Of a stretch of DNA of 64,000 nucleotides, positions 12,501 to 25,173 are shown piece after piece. The position numbers and the translations under genes were made by a program. This stretch comes from Trichoplax sp. H2 (lineage: Eukaryota > Placozoa > Uniplacotomia > Trichoplacea), in contig NOWV01000042.1 in NCBI GenBank assembly GCA_003344405.1, forward strand, positions 372,001 to 436,000, in the 5' to 3' direction. The first letter of the stretch is position 1; every line of letters begins with the position of its first letter. The notes beneath the pieces were generated by a model. It was not told the DNA's origin and made no database searches. It saw only the letters and a list, made by a program, of their open reading frames with translations.

Positions 12501-15206
12501 ATTAGTAAATTACATATTCAAATGAACTGGAACATAATCTATACGAAGCAAATAAGTTAAAAGAGAATTTATAGCTAGATAATCTTAATATAGGTTCTTG
12601 GAAAGATATCTAGAAGTAAATCAGTATCTATTGAGCTATTTACTAACTGCATCAAAAAATCATTTAGCCAGATTATCCATTTAGAGATTCTTCATGTATT
12701 GAAATGACTAAGAATTTCACAAAGTAAGAGATATAGTAGTTAATAAATATATCTATAAGCTATTCTACTTATTCTTAAGGGTAACGTTGAGCTAGAAAAT
12801 GTTAATCTTTTCAATGAGTAAATATGACTTCTCGTGCAATACCTCCTCTTTTAAATACTAAAAACAAGTTATCCTCATAATTTAATATAATAATCACTAG
12901 TCTCTACCCTTCTTGTGATACTCTTACGTTCCTTGTTAGAGGTTTAAGATGTAAGTTAGTACTGTTATTAATAGGAAAAATGAATATATATTTGATTACA
13001 AGTTCATTTAAGATGCGATATACTCAAGAAGAAAGTTTCCTTTTCTCCTATGCCATTTGCAATATCCCGTTTGCAAATAGCGACAAAACTATTACTGGAC
13101 TGTTTGTAATATTTACATCACACTATGGAATTGAAGATATTAAGATTAAAATCTTCAATTTTCGGACAAATATTGATCAATACTCTTCTGCTAGTTTAGA
13201 TATTTGTTGTGCAGATCCTAAATAGGGCATACTTGTAGATTTGATTACAGAATTATCTTTTTCAGTAATCAATGTAGATCTAGATAGCTCTTGGTCATCG
13301 AGCATTTAAGAAAGTGAAGTTTAACAAGAAATCAAAGTCTTTTTACATTATTTTTGAGACCCTCTATCGCGTCGACTTTGGATAGCTTAGGATGTCATGA
13401 ATAATTACAATATTAGCGTGGGGATGGATACCTAAGAAATAACTTTTAAAAGATAGAATAGTCCGTCAAGACTTCTAAATTGACACTCTATACTCTTTAC
13501 TTTAGTATTCCCAACTTATGTTCAATTGGCCGTTTTCGAGTCGAGGCGATCTTATTAAATTATTAAAATATTAAATTAAATATTAATATCTTAACCTCGA
13601 TCTAGAATCGAAAGATATTCAATTCACAATTTGCGAGCAAACTGATAATCTCCTAATTTAATTTCAAAGGGCACTTAGAAATTATGAGAAGCAAGGTTTT
13701 TCCCGGCTGCCAGAATATCAAGTCCTTGTGCCGTCCGTGAAGCCAATTTAGGTCTCGATTACTATTGCATGAAACCATTAGAAGATAAATCACCCTGATA
13801 GCTACATTTGAAAATCAACATTGCAATGATGTTTATGTTTGACGGAGCTACGGTAATTGCTAATGAAAGGCAAATTTTTTAACAGTAGGTAGATCCTCTT
13901 AACCTAGTGCAATGTTACCGAGATTAACTAACTTCAATAGCTGTTGACATTAGTATAGGAGATCCTATAGTAATAGAGATATCTATCATGATTATAGTAG
14001 TGTTGTCGACTAAAAGTATATGAACAATGCAATTAGTTGTTATCGATATCGTATTTGGAAAGATAGATGATAATATAAAGCACGATGGTGTTAATAGAAG
14101 CTCCTGCTGTATTAATTAGGAAGCTATGTTAACTTATAAATGTCAGATGATATTTTGCCAGTTGTATATATAACGCGAGGTCTTTCTGTAAATAGTTGGT
14201 TGTTATCCTCCTTTAACATTAGACTCTCAATAAATTGTAATAAAACTATTACTATCCACCGACGTTTTCTTTGGATTTTATTACATCCAGTCAAATTATT
14301 GATACGCTATACTGTACGTAGCAATCGTTAGCCTTTATATCGATTATTAAGCTAAGATTTAACATAAAAAATCTTTGATACTTTACTTTATATTGTTCTA
14401 TTGGATTCACTGAAGCCTATTAAGTCTAATTTGGCAATATGCTATAGAAGGCATGGAAATGTTGATGAAACTACTGTTAGTATACGCTTTCAGGTAGTCT
14501 ATTAATTAAATTATGCATGGACCAGATAGAGAGACATATTGGGAACAACTATCAGTCAGCTTTCTCCAGGGATCTCAATGCGCTATTGCCTTGTTGTGGT
14601 GCAGTCGCAAAATATAGCTAAGATTAAGATTGTACGAGAATAGTTAAACTGGGAACACCAGACGAATAATAATACAGTGCAATAAACAATGTTGTACTCA
14701 ACAGCCTTTGGTAGCTGTTGGCAATGTTAATTGTCAAAGGTATGATTGTGTTGAGGAAAAAATCACTCAGTAACTAATTGTATATTAATGGTGAATTTTA
14801 CTATAATAATTCAGATAGTCTGATTGATTACAGCCAGATAGTCCTTGATGGTTGTCAGACGAACCTAATTTACGTAATTAAGTGAAGTTTACAAGAAACT
14901 ACAGTTCTTGTTCTATTTTTGAGAAGACACCTTATCATAGTTGCCAGGTTGCTTTAATGCACGTACTTGCATCGAGGCTGAGTAGTGTAGCTAGCCATTG
15001 GAATTTGTTATTCATTCAACAATTCATTTAGTTGTTCTACCAGACAGCAGGACAAGTTAATTCAATTTCGTTTTATTGAAGAAATAAATGCTACAAATGG
15101 TCATTTTACATCAGCGAGCTGTATGAATAGGCTTGAGTTCGATGACAGAAAAATCCAATATGAAAAATGGTACAAGAATGGATTATCATTTCTATGCTGT
15201 ATAGTC
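3572..15206. other. 11.6-kb stretch without a supported gene
   Basis: Very AT-rich DNA. Open frames are short, with no family signature and no exon chain that I could join. Small items inside it are a 48-bp tandem duplication at 11600-11695 and a short hairpin with TATATATATA arms near 7540-7582. Bases 12980-13225 hold an 81-codon plus-strand open frame that I do not believe is coding. A gene made of very small exons could still be hidden here, since I found other genes only by recognising their proteins. Confidence 0.4.
11600..11695. repeat. 48-bp tandem duplication (two copies)
   Basis: Two adjacent near-identical copies, 11600-11647 and 11648-11695, each beginning aattagctattaataac and ending ccagctttc. 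They differ at a few positions, so the duplication is fairly recent. No open frame is associated. Confidence 0.85.
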
Positions 15207-15812
15207 TCATACTTTAGCAAATGTTTTACTTAGCATCTTATCAACATATAATAATCCATCTAAATGATCGACTTCATGTTGTAGTATTCTAGATAGCCAA
15301 CCATCAGCTACATAATTTATTCGATTTCCATGGCGATCTAAAGCGCTTACTTCAACAGTAGTATAACGTGGCACTTTTGCCATACAATTGTGAATGCTGG
15401 AACAACTCTCATATTCTGCAACTTTGTGATTATCCAAAACTTTTAGCTGGGGATTAATTAATACTTGTAAAGGAACCGTGTCACGTTGAACTACATTACG
15501 GTACTGTGCTTGTAAGTAACTTAAATGGCGTTTCGTTATTTCCAAAGTAATTATCCTTAAAGGTCGGCCAAGCTGAGGAGCAGCAATTCCTAGGTCGCCA
15601 TGGCTTCTCATTGTTTTGATCATTCTATCAATTAATTTTTTAACATCTGTTGAAACGATCGCAGTAGGATCTACTGCAGCAGCCTTTTCCCTTAACACGC
15701 TTTCTCCAGCCTGCCTGATATAATTCAATCTTAATAATTTCCTACCATATCTATAATAATAATATTTAACAGTTCTAGTGCCATCAGTAAGAAAATATCT
15801 AAAACCAGCCAT
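15207..15812 (-). CDS. PDF: Peptide deformylase, mitochondrial type
   Basis: Removes the formyl group from the initiator formyl-methionine of organelle-made proteins. It is a metal enzyme, in animals mitochondrial. The model is 201 aa in one exon, starting at the ATG at 15810-15812; the open frame reaches further upstream only through a TTG, so I do not use it. All three family motifs are present: motif I DLGIAAPQ (about residues 73-80), motif II with the metal-binding Cys (ESCSS, about 135-139), and motif III QHEVDH (about 178-183), which supplies two metal-binding His and the catalytic Glu. The basic, Tyr/Arg-rich first 35 residues could serve as a mitochondrial presequence. Motif II reads E-S-C where bacteria have E-G-C; the rest aligns well by eye with animal PDF (LQVLINPQLKVLD, VDHLDGLLYVDKM). 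A minus-strand AATAAA lies near 15071. A GTAC-rich minisatellite starts about 140 bp upstream. Confidence 0.96.
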   Translation of the reverse strand: MAGFRYFLTDGTRTVKYYYYRYGRKLLRLNYIRQAGESVLREKAAAVDPTAIVSTDVKKLIDRMIKTMRSHGDLGIAAPQLGRPLRIITLEITKRHLSYLQAQYRNVVQRDTVPLQVLINPQLKVLDNHKVAEYESCSSIHNCMAKVPRYTTVEVSALDRHGNRINYVADGWLSRILQHEVDHLDGLLYVDKMLSKTFAKV

Positions 15813-15947
15813 GTTTCTCCTTGGTGTAGTCAATTTCTCAAGAGGTCAGTTCACCAAAGTGCAGGTGCACTTGACGGAGGTGTCGATCTTGTGAGGTTCG
15901 TTTTCAGGACGTTTGTGATGAGCTGGTGACAGCCTACTTGGTGTCAG

Positions 15948-16405
15948 GCTACAGACTATGCCACAGGAAACAGTACTTACAGTACAGTACGACACGGTAT
16001 AGTATCGACAATACGCTACAGTAGAGTACTTCATACTGTATAATTACAGTACAGTACTGTATGGTAGAAACAGGCTACAGACTACTGTACACTGTACAGT
16101 ACAGTACAGTACTGTACTGTACCCCAAAGGAGGACAGTGCAGTACACTGAGTACAGTACAGCAATACAGTAGAGTACTTCATACTGTATAATCACAGGAG
16201 ACAGTAGGAACGACACGGTATCGACAATACGCTATAGTACTGTACAGTAGAGTACTTCTACTATACTGTATAATTACAGTATGGCAGAAACAGGCTACAG
16301 ACTACCCCACAGGAGACAGTAGGTACGACACGGTATCGACAATACGCTACTGTAGAGTACTTCTACTACAGTATACAGTATTCTAGTTACAGTATGTACT
16401 GTACA
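15948..16405. repeat. GTAC-rich degenerate minisatellite upstream of PDF
   Basis: A patchwork of two kinds of sequence. One is palindromic runs built on TACTGTACAGTA. The other is a longer unit with gacacggtatcgacaatacgct, an agagtacttc segment, ctgtataat, and ggctacagacta followed by cacaggagacagta. The longer unit recurs near 15990, 16209 and 16325. It occupies the 5' flank of the minus-strand PDF gene. It can fold into many hairpins, and any reading frame across it is meaningless. Confidence 0.85.
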
Positions 16406-18909
16406 GCGCCAGAGCACAGTATGGAAATACACGTTTGAAAGACCGTGTAAAATGAAATGTCGCCCCTTTTCGCCAAAAGTTCATTTTCCTAACCATGTCT
16501 TCTTGAAGGTTTTCAGGTGTAGGGGATGACAACTCATTTTGCATGTTGTATTAATCACGTATCTGGTAGCCCATAATGGAGTACCTTGGATAGGCACCTT
16601 TTAGCTACCAAGTTATGGACTATTACAAGAAAACCCAATTGCTGTACTAGGTCTTCTTCTAGTAGTCCTTGTGTAAGCTGTGCGATGATAGAATTAACGA
16701 ACGCTTGAAAGCGCTGACTGTAATAAAGGGAAGTCCGTCTCCTTTTTGCTAGTCACTTTTACACAAGTATTAACGCAATAACTTGAGCTTAGATAACCTT
16801 TTTACCAATTCCATTATAGTACTAGTATTAGTCTCAAAGTCGACTAGTTTTACTAAGTTGTCTAGACGACAGGAGAGTACGAGAGAATCTAACGAGAGTT
16901 AAATCTCTTTCGCTTATATAATATTCATCGTTAGTTGATCATAGCAATAACACAAACAAATTCTATACCTCGTTATGCTAAATCTTATCTATCAGATGCG
17001 TATAAAATAAATCTTATAACCTATAGTAATCTTAGCTAGCATTACAATACGATTCTTATGAGTGATGGCATAACTATCTATGTGAAGGCTACTTCATTAC
17101 ACTGACCAAAGTAATAGAGTATGTACACTGTATAAGCGTACATACTCTATTAATTTGGTACATGGGACAGTTGCAGTCAGGTTATTCAATTAAGCACAAG
17201 TGGCTATGTGATACTTTGTGCTTCTCCCAGTCGTACCACGATGCATTCATTGTGCAAAGTAGGAGCGGAATCTGTGATAGTTAGATTAATTATAGATATG
17301 ATATGGTACAGACATTGGCTGAACAGTACATGATAATTTAAATTACATCTAATATCACTGCTGTAGCTTGGCATGTGATACCAGTCATTGCACAAGATGG
17401 TTTTTACATGATTTGTACCGTATACTGTCTCGACAGGATCCTGATAGTATCATGATAGAATCTTGATAGTATAAGGAATTTACTTGATACTATCATGATT
17501 AAGAAAAATCTGATAGTTGACACCAGTGTTGCGAGAATCGCGTTACCGCAAATCATACTCACTAGGCAAAAGCTCGATTCACCCCAATTAATGAGAAACC
17601 TCGCGACTCTGTTCGACACCATTGCTAGATAATTGTCATCATCAGCTACGGGGACAGCTAGCTAGTACCACGTTCATTGCACTTCGCCAATATATATATA
17701 TATTGTACTGTATACGTCAAAGTGCAGTACTGTATGTACTACTGTAATAGCAAATAAGCATATTCTCTTTAATGATGCATAGTATGTAAAAAATAGGTTA
17801 TGAATTTTAAACTTGTGCTCTATTTTAGCAATTTACAACTATAGTATTACTCGTGGCGTTTACAACCTTTCTCAGTTATCATCTTCGCCATTATAAATAT
17901 ATGACAAAGTACCGTACGGTAGTTCAGATCGATCCTAAATAAACATATTCTTAATGCGCTTACCATTACATTCAAAGTGCACTTTAGTGCTCCAAACCAT
18001 TTTTAATTGGTGAAATAAAATGAATAATGCTAATTATTAACAGAGGTTCGTTTATGCATTGATTAATACTATGCATCTAGTTGAAAGATGACGTAAGAAT
18101 CAATGAGCTTTAGCATTACTTAAATTGAGTGTCCAATGCTATCACAATTAGCACAGTACAAAATGGAAAAATTTATGGTGACCTTTCATTATTTATAATG
18201 ATATAATAATTAATCGTTACGGTAAAGAACTGTACAAATGGCCAAAATTGTTATGATAAATACAGAATAGTGAAATAACAATTGCAGCCTAAGTAATTCA
18301 ACTTATCGTTAAATTAAAAAAAGTATTATGATAGCTTACGCACTTGTATGATATTTATAGCAACTTTACACGGCTTACAAATTTTTAAAATCGTCAATCT
18401 ACTGCCGTTTGATCGTAAAATAGAAGATACACAGTAGTCGAAAGTCATATATCTTCTAGGGATTTGAACGTAACAAGAGTAGGATAAACATTTAAAATAC
18501 AATTATAACAATTAATATCTGTAATATCGTATAAAACGATGATTATAGTACAACATTCCTTGACATGTAAGAACTAAGATGTAGAACGGTCATTAAATTA
18601 TTTTTAAATGCGATACAATGCAATCATCTGCCTATCGACGACAACATAAAATATCAATACAAATATGGTATATTATAGTACTGAATACCATTTCACGTTA
18701 AAGCGACTTTAATAAACATTATCTAAAATTTAACTGTTTTTCTGATTGCATTGAATACATCTGTCGCATCTGTTGTGATTTTCACCGATGTAGCACGTAA
18801 TTTATATTAACTTACAAGCACATCTATGAAGCAACTTAAAATCCACACGTCGTCAGATTTAGTGATTATTGACAGATCCAAAATTATCTTGAAACATATA
18901 TCATACCAG
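16406..18909. other. Intergenic stretch between the PDF minisatellite and HSF
   Basis: No gene supported. It holds a strong hairpin (17105-17159), a run of short TGATAGTAT/ATACTATCA repeats near 17440-17515, and a TA-dinucleotide run beside a GTAC tract near 17690-17745. A 72-codon minus-strand open frame at 17404-17622 has no start or splice context that convinces me. Confidence 0.4.
17105..17159. repeat. Hairpin with 21-bp inverted arms
   Basis: Arms 17105-17125 and 17139-17159 match at 20 of 21 positions around a 13-base loop. The arms begin ACCAAA and include AATAGAGTATGTA. It may be a tiny foldback element or a cruciform; no target-site duplication is obvious. Confidence 0.8.
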
Positions 18910-21900
18910 TTAGTTGCCATCAGCCACGACATCATCCTCAGCATCTTTCGTAAAGGATCGCAATAATTCCTATATCGATTCAATAAATGAAAATTTTAAT
19001 AATTTCTCCCACGATATAGTGCCATACATTTAATACAACACTTACTGCGTTTATAATTATCGTAGTTTATTTCCATAAATAACAACATTATCGAAATTGG
19101 TCGATGTAGCGTTCATTTAATCATATGAATGGACACTTTAATTATTAGTTAACATAATGCAGTCATTGTCGCTATACCTCCAAATCCTTATCTTGCTCAT
19201 TCGTAAGTATGGTATCATCAAGCGGATTTCTAGGATGAAACACCTATGGTAGAAAGTAGTAGTAACCTTTTTAGAGTCTACTTATTGACAACTATACATC
19301 TAATTAAAGTAACTATATTAGAGCTGACATTATTAATATCCACGGTTTTATTGGAAAGTAATGAATGGAGTTGATCGAGGCTTTCCTGAACATTGTCGAC
19401 CTTTTCTCCAATATAAACTCTGGTGATAGAAATCAGTAGCTTTAACCATTATCATTGACCATAATAACTAGTAATAACTACAGTGATAAGCAGCAAAACT
19501 AACGTATCAGGATTTGTAGTGGGTGACTCCAAATCCAATGGAATCACGTCAGGGATGTAACTATTTTCTGTGGATGGTCCGATAGAAGTGTTCGTATTGG
19601 CGAGAGCAGTATCTAGGTCAAAATCTATAAAAAATGAATAAGATATTCCATAGGTATTTTTATACTGAAATAAGTAACTATACGCTTTACGGTAAAGTAC
19701 CAGAATCGATAAATGACAGGGCCTCCGGTGTGTTAGCATTTTCAACGACAGGATAAGATAGCTGATTATCTGCAACAGTATGCATATTACTATATGCAGC
19801 AGGAACTGTTTCACTACTTGTAATTCCAGCAGCAACTTCTTGAGGGTATACAACGATAGCTCCTAGCAATCCCAAAATAGACATATTAAAGACTTATTAG
19901 CTATCCTAGATAATTTCCAGACTGAAGAATAATCGATCCTAGTCATCGCCATAATTTACACATTAAATAGGATTAAATGATAGGAATACAACTGCGACAC
20001 ATCGCGGACATCCGTAAAGAACATTGTACTTTACTTTTAGAATTTAGCAAAGTTATACCATTTTTTAAATCTTCTAAGGAAACTTTATCTTCTGGTTGAC
20101 CTCTACTCTCGGAGCCACTAGGCTAGAAATTGTTAGTTTAAGCGATAAGTGTTTGATATTATAAGAGCATACAGTCAAGTTATCTAAAACTTTTTTAGCA
20201 GGCGTACATAATTTACGTAGTATCCAGAGGATGAATTATCGCCTTCATAATTGCCTTCGAAATCTACTCTTCTTGTTTTTGTAGATGCAGGAGCATTTTC
20301 TAACATCAGCCTGAAAAGTAAAATTTAAGCCAAAGAGCACATCCAGTATTCAGTATTAATTGTTTCATAAACGTGTTAATTTATTAGTTTGACTAACCGT
20401 TTTCTATGCACTGGCAGTCCTTTCCTTTTATACATACAGCTCGCCAAAAATTGGACCAACTGTAAAGGTTTTAATAGTATCAGTGAGATATACAAATTAA
20501 ATTCTGATATATGTTAAATCTCTTCTATGACAAAATAGCATTACTTTATTGACAATCTGCTGTTGCATTTGATGTTTCTTTCTCAAAGTAATAATTTCAT
20601 TCCATAGTAACTCATTTTCCCTGTTTCATTTTACCAAAAGTTACCAGATATTCAATATCGTATCATCGAGCTATTTTAAAGTTACAATTTACTCTGCTTT
20701 ATCGATATGTAGAAGATCAAGTCATTTTTATTTACATTTTCATTTGTGCGAATTTACTATTGATATTCTCCTGTTCGTTTTTAACCGCGCTAATTTCGCT
20801 TAAAGCAATAGTGATATCATCCGGCTTGATTTTATTCTGTTCAAGTTTTAACGTTGACTGAGATACCTAATGTTAAAAGAAATAGTTCGGGTAATCCTAA
20901 GAAATAATCCTTATAAAGGAAATATAAGTACCACCTTCATAAAACATGTCAACACTAGAGATCATTAGCTAATTCATTTTAACTAAATGAACTTATTGTT
21001 GCCGCTATTGCACAATTTTACTACTACGTTATGACGTATCTACGCATACTGTCGAGACTGAAGTGTGAAATATTTCAAGCATCATTTATCAAAAGAGTAA
21101 TTGGCCTATCATCCAAGTCTTAAATTGAACAGTTATATTTGCTAACCTTTCGTTTAACCATATCTAATTTATCAGGATAATCGCGCTGGAAATTATTATT
21201 ACTAAATTCCCAGTAATCGCGACCATTTAAACCGCCACGTTCAGCATTGAAGACTTTATGGAAACCATCTAAATAAATATTCGTAAGAATATAAATTTAT
21301 TATGATATCGTTGTAAATAATAGCTAGATTTGATACTAAAAATTTGGTATAAAAGTTTGATATCAACAAATAAATATAATTTAAAATGTTCATAAGTGTA
21401 GGTTCTTAGTAAAGTACTTGCTCAACCACTTTATTTACTGGGATATATACCTTTATGTTAATAATTGTCCTGCTTAAACGTACGTGATAGTAAATATAAA
21501 CATCACATAACAATGGGAAGTCTTATTCATTATAACTACTTACACATGTTTAGCTGTCGAACGAAACTAGCAAAGTTTCCGTGCTTGAAATATTTAGGTA
21601 ATATATCAGTAGAAAATTTGCCTTGATCTTTAACCACAAATGTGGTGCCATCCTTTAGCGGTACAGTAATTTGTAGACAAGAAAGGTTCATTAGTATGAA
21701 TAGCACAGCGCATATATGAAAATTTAAATTTCTATTTAATCCTGGACTATATGATTTAAAAGCTATGGAAATAAAAAATGAGATCATAAGATCCAAATAA
21801 TAATTTTCTATCATTTCAAACGCCTTCACATAACTTAGCTGCGGAATTTCTAGTAAATAGGGTATAGTACTGTACTGGAAATATCTACTTGTGTCGTATT

Positions 21901-23769
21901 TTCAATATGAAAAAAAAGTATTCTTTATCGATAGTTTGAATTAGAAACCGATTATACTCGCGTAAAATAAAGATAATCTTAATGTACTAAGAAGACACTG
22001 TAAATAGTAAATAGGAAAATTAGTTTATAGAGTAAGCATATTATTGAAATACCTAATCACTTAACAAAAGTGATAATAAGGGAGATACGAAATCTCGCAT
22101 TTCACTAGTAATTATGAAATTACACCGCATGATTCGAGAGCAAGCAAGTTAACAAGCTAAAAGTAAAATATGCGTACATCCATCCATCAATAACAGCGAT
22201 TAAAAATTACCTATACTATATCATCATAGCTGTACATTCAAATTTTGGGGGGAGATTTTCTAGGCTTTGTTTTTTTTTTAAGTTGAACTAAATTCTATTC
22301 TATCTTTAAGACTGTTTTCTCAATCCGTACACTTCATACAGTAGTTCCTTCCAATCATTAATATCATAGGTTATACAGTCATTTGATATGTTGTAGAGGA
22401 TAGGAAAGTTCAAGATAAGGCTAGTGGCTTGCTAATGGCCATCGTTCGATTTAATTAAGCAGTTATCATAAATTTATTCATATTAGGCTATTGTCGTACT
22501 ACCGTACAGTCTACGAAAATCGATGTATTGTTAACGTTGATTTTCATCTCAAAAACTACACATAGCAAAAATTTTCTCACTTGAGGAAAATCAGTAATAA
22601 AATCGTTAATATTTGTTGCTGAGAATCTTTTGGTACAACTGATGCCTTGGACTGTTGCACAGTAGCTCTACATGGATGCAGCATTGTGAAATACACCCCT
22701 AATTGACATTTGGCGCTCCTGATTGTAATTTAGCAAAGCAAAACATGAAGAGTAATAACATGGTAACTACAGATCGAGTTTACGTAATCTCAGCTTCGTT
22801 ACCGTGTTCTCTATAGTATGATAGCAATACAACGTCTAAAAAGGTGCTGGCCGAATTTGTAACTCAATTATTCCACTACTGTGGCTTTGTTATTGTTCCT
22901 ATTACAATCAAGTCAGCTTACTCGTTTAATTGTACAGTACACGGCAAAAGGTATCTTGAGATTCTTCATGAGCTGCTGCCTAGCCCGTTCTAAAGTACGT
23001 ATAGGCGTATGCGCTTGATCAAGCTGTTCACTTTGAATAACGTTTTAGCCGATATCTGTCTATCCAAAAACTCTGTACTATTACAGTTAGCATCAGTCCA
23101 TGATCTCCTGTTTACCCATCCATATTCAAGTACAGTTTTAAGCTTCAAGTTTGTAGGTACAAAGTAGGAGTGTATCATACAATCGGATGACATTGGCAGC
23201 AGATGCGATGCTATCTGCAGTATCCAATGAAGATAGGCGCCTGTACATTGATAAAAATCAATCTTAAGATTGTCGGCATTAAAGTATAGAATGAGAATGA
23301 CTCTTTTACAACTTGAATGGTAACAAGACTGGAAGGGAGTGATTTATTTGCGGTTAGCTATGTAAGGTATGATATAAAGTGTCCAACATGAGCTGGTTGA
23401 CCTATCTTATGAACAAAATGTAGCAATGAGATGAGCCGACTTGAAGCTGCAGCAAAGTACAAGCGTACAAACAAGTTTGGCAAACTATAGCTAATGGACT
23501 GCAAAATTCTACTCTCTCAATCGTGACATGGTTGAATAAGAAAGGACTGTCATAAGCTTCTATCCTTTCCATCCGTGAATTGATGATTGAAAAGACAATG
23601 CAACATTGCGAAATGAACATTATTTTCGTCATGGCTGGCTGGCTGATGATATTGCAATATACTATACCTTGCTCCAGTGTATAATGTTGTCGGTTTCTGT
23701 ATCGTTCAATAATTTCCATAACTTGGCAAGAAAGGCGGGTACACTATCCTTGATTAGTGTTTTACTCAT
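18910..23769 (-). CDS. HSF1: Heat shock transcription factor (HSF), 13 exons
   Basis: Trimeric nuclear activator that binds nGAAn heat shock elements. Exons in coding order: 23668-23769, 21544-21652, 21147-21268, 20736-20866, 20545-20620, 20398-20459, 20217-20310, 20059-20122, 19701-19862, 19504-19624, 19282-19419, 19178-19229, 18910-18969. They total 1293 nt (430 aa), all GT-AG and in phase. Residues about 10-110 are the winged-helix DNA-binding domain: [24 protein letters not shown], recognition helix [13 protein letters not shown]. Residues about 115-200 are the HR-A/B trimerisation coiled coil, including [16 protein letters not shown] and NKLVQFL. A Ser/Thr/acidic tail follows, with a segment ([17 protein letters not shown]) like the region before the activation domain of other HSFs, and the end is acidic. 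Intron 1 is 2015 bp; the others are roughly 75-300 bp. The gene is in the HSF1/2/4 clade; I cannot tell paralogues apart. A simpler model reading through the exon ending at 19504 to a TGA at 19452 is less likely, because three good downstream exons join in frame. Confidence 0.93.
21653..23667 (-). other. Long first intron of HSF
   Basis: At 2 kb this intron is far longer than any other in the gene. It contains GTAC motifs (near 21867 and 22500) and, at about 22600-23400, sequence less AT-rich than its surroundings with short minus-strand open stretches (22990-23193, 23402-23719). These lack family signatures. The second of them overlaps HSF exon 1 in a different frame. It could be the remnant of an inserted element; nothing proves it. 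Confidence 0.5.
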
Positions 23770-23994
23770 TCTTTGACCGCTGTATTGATTTTTTTAACTT
23801 GTTGTAATCGATAAAGATACCAATGATTACTGTCTTCCAATTCTTCTTCCTCAATTGATTTGAATTTTGACACGACGACTAGATTGATGCAGTAAGTTCC
23901 AGGTCAGGAGTGTTGCTTCTACAGTCCAGATAGAAGCTTTTATTAGCCAACCAATGCAATCATCCACCGCAGTCGATCGACTGTACGCAAGATC

Positions 23995-24870
23995 ACGTCT
24001 TTCGCCTGAGCTACAGTATACAGCGTACAGTACATAGTACCGTACACTGTACAACGTACTGTACTGTACAGTACTACTGTATACTGTAGAGTGAGTGAGT
24101 GGAGACGCCTCAGCTACTGTGAGTGAGACGCTCCGGTTCAGGTGAAGAAAAGAGAGAATTGACAGTACACTGTACACTGTACAGTACTGTATACTGTAGC
24201 TGTGTGATTATTTTCGATGGCTCCCTGAAAACATACAGTACAGTACAGTACAGTACAGTACAGTACAGTAATTGTAATTGTACAGTACAGTACAATGTAC
24301 AATTTACTGTAAGCTAAATCAGGCCCAAACTACAAAGATCTAACCTGTTTACGCTATACTATTTACCTGTCAACAGGCTCAGAGATCGCTATATAAATGA
24401 GCGCATCTCTTGCTAACGGTAGTAGTGATTATACCTCGTCTCTCTCTTGTTATCCTCTCTGTCTTTCTTTAATAAACACAGTTTTCTTGACTGTGAGTTG
24501 TACGTCTCTGCATACAACAGAATATATTACACAGTGTACAGTGTACATGTACAGTATAGTACATCAGTTCTACAGTATATTTAGTAGAGTACTGTAGAGT
24601 ACGTACTGTACTGACTACAGACTGATCTGGTCGCTTCTGGAAATTGCTGTCGCTGTTGTACTGTACTGTACAGTACATGTACTGTACACTCAAATAAATG
24701 CACAGTACTGGTGTACTGTACTGTACTGTGCTGTACTGTACAACAGCCAAGCATGAGCAGTGCAAGTCAACGATTGGATGGAAAATGGCCGAGTCTTCAC
24801 AAAGGGTGCGTTACATCAAAAAACGTACAGTACAGTACTGTACTGTACTGTATTGTAGGTAGACCTGATT
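23995..24870. repeat. Palindromic GTAC tracts in the HSF/helicase divergent region
   Basis: Several dense blocks (about 23995-24100, 24160-24310, 24525-24605, 24655-24745, 24825-24860) of alternating AGTACTGTAC units, the longest being an uninterrupted CAGTA pentamer run near 24236-24270. They are self-complementary on both strands, which is why open frames appear on each strand here. The blocks start about 230 bp upstream of the HSF start codon and lie between two divergent genes. Confidence 0.9.
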
Positions 24871-25173
24871 TGTACTGTAGGCCAGAGACGGCCTGGGCTT
24901 CCAAACCAACAGAAACCAAGCCATGGACTACTGGATGGATGGAAGACAGTCTAGGCGTAGTAGTGTACTGCAGCCAGAAACTCACCACTTCAATCAACCT
25001 GCTGGAAGCTGCACAACGGCATGATTCATTGTCAATGAATCAATTGATTCCATTCAAGGATTGCTTGGGGACAACATGAAGACCTTCTACAGACTCCAGC
25101 CGATCATATAATGTTATCGTTTGCTCCATTTCGATCCATACCTACACAATTTAAAATAGTCCGTAACTAACTT

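Noticed and set aside
13690-13750. Short less AT-rich patch resembling a coding or transposon remnant
   Set aside because: Frames are broken within a few codons and no inverted ends were found.
17404-17622. Minus-strand hydrophobic frame of 72 codons
   Set aside because: No recognisable family or splice context; it overlaps short inverted repeats.
24110-24765. Open frames on both strands in the GTAC tracts
   Set aside because: Self-complementary simple repeats lack stops in several frames; the products are Tyr/Val/Thr repeats with no meaning.
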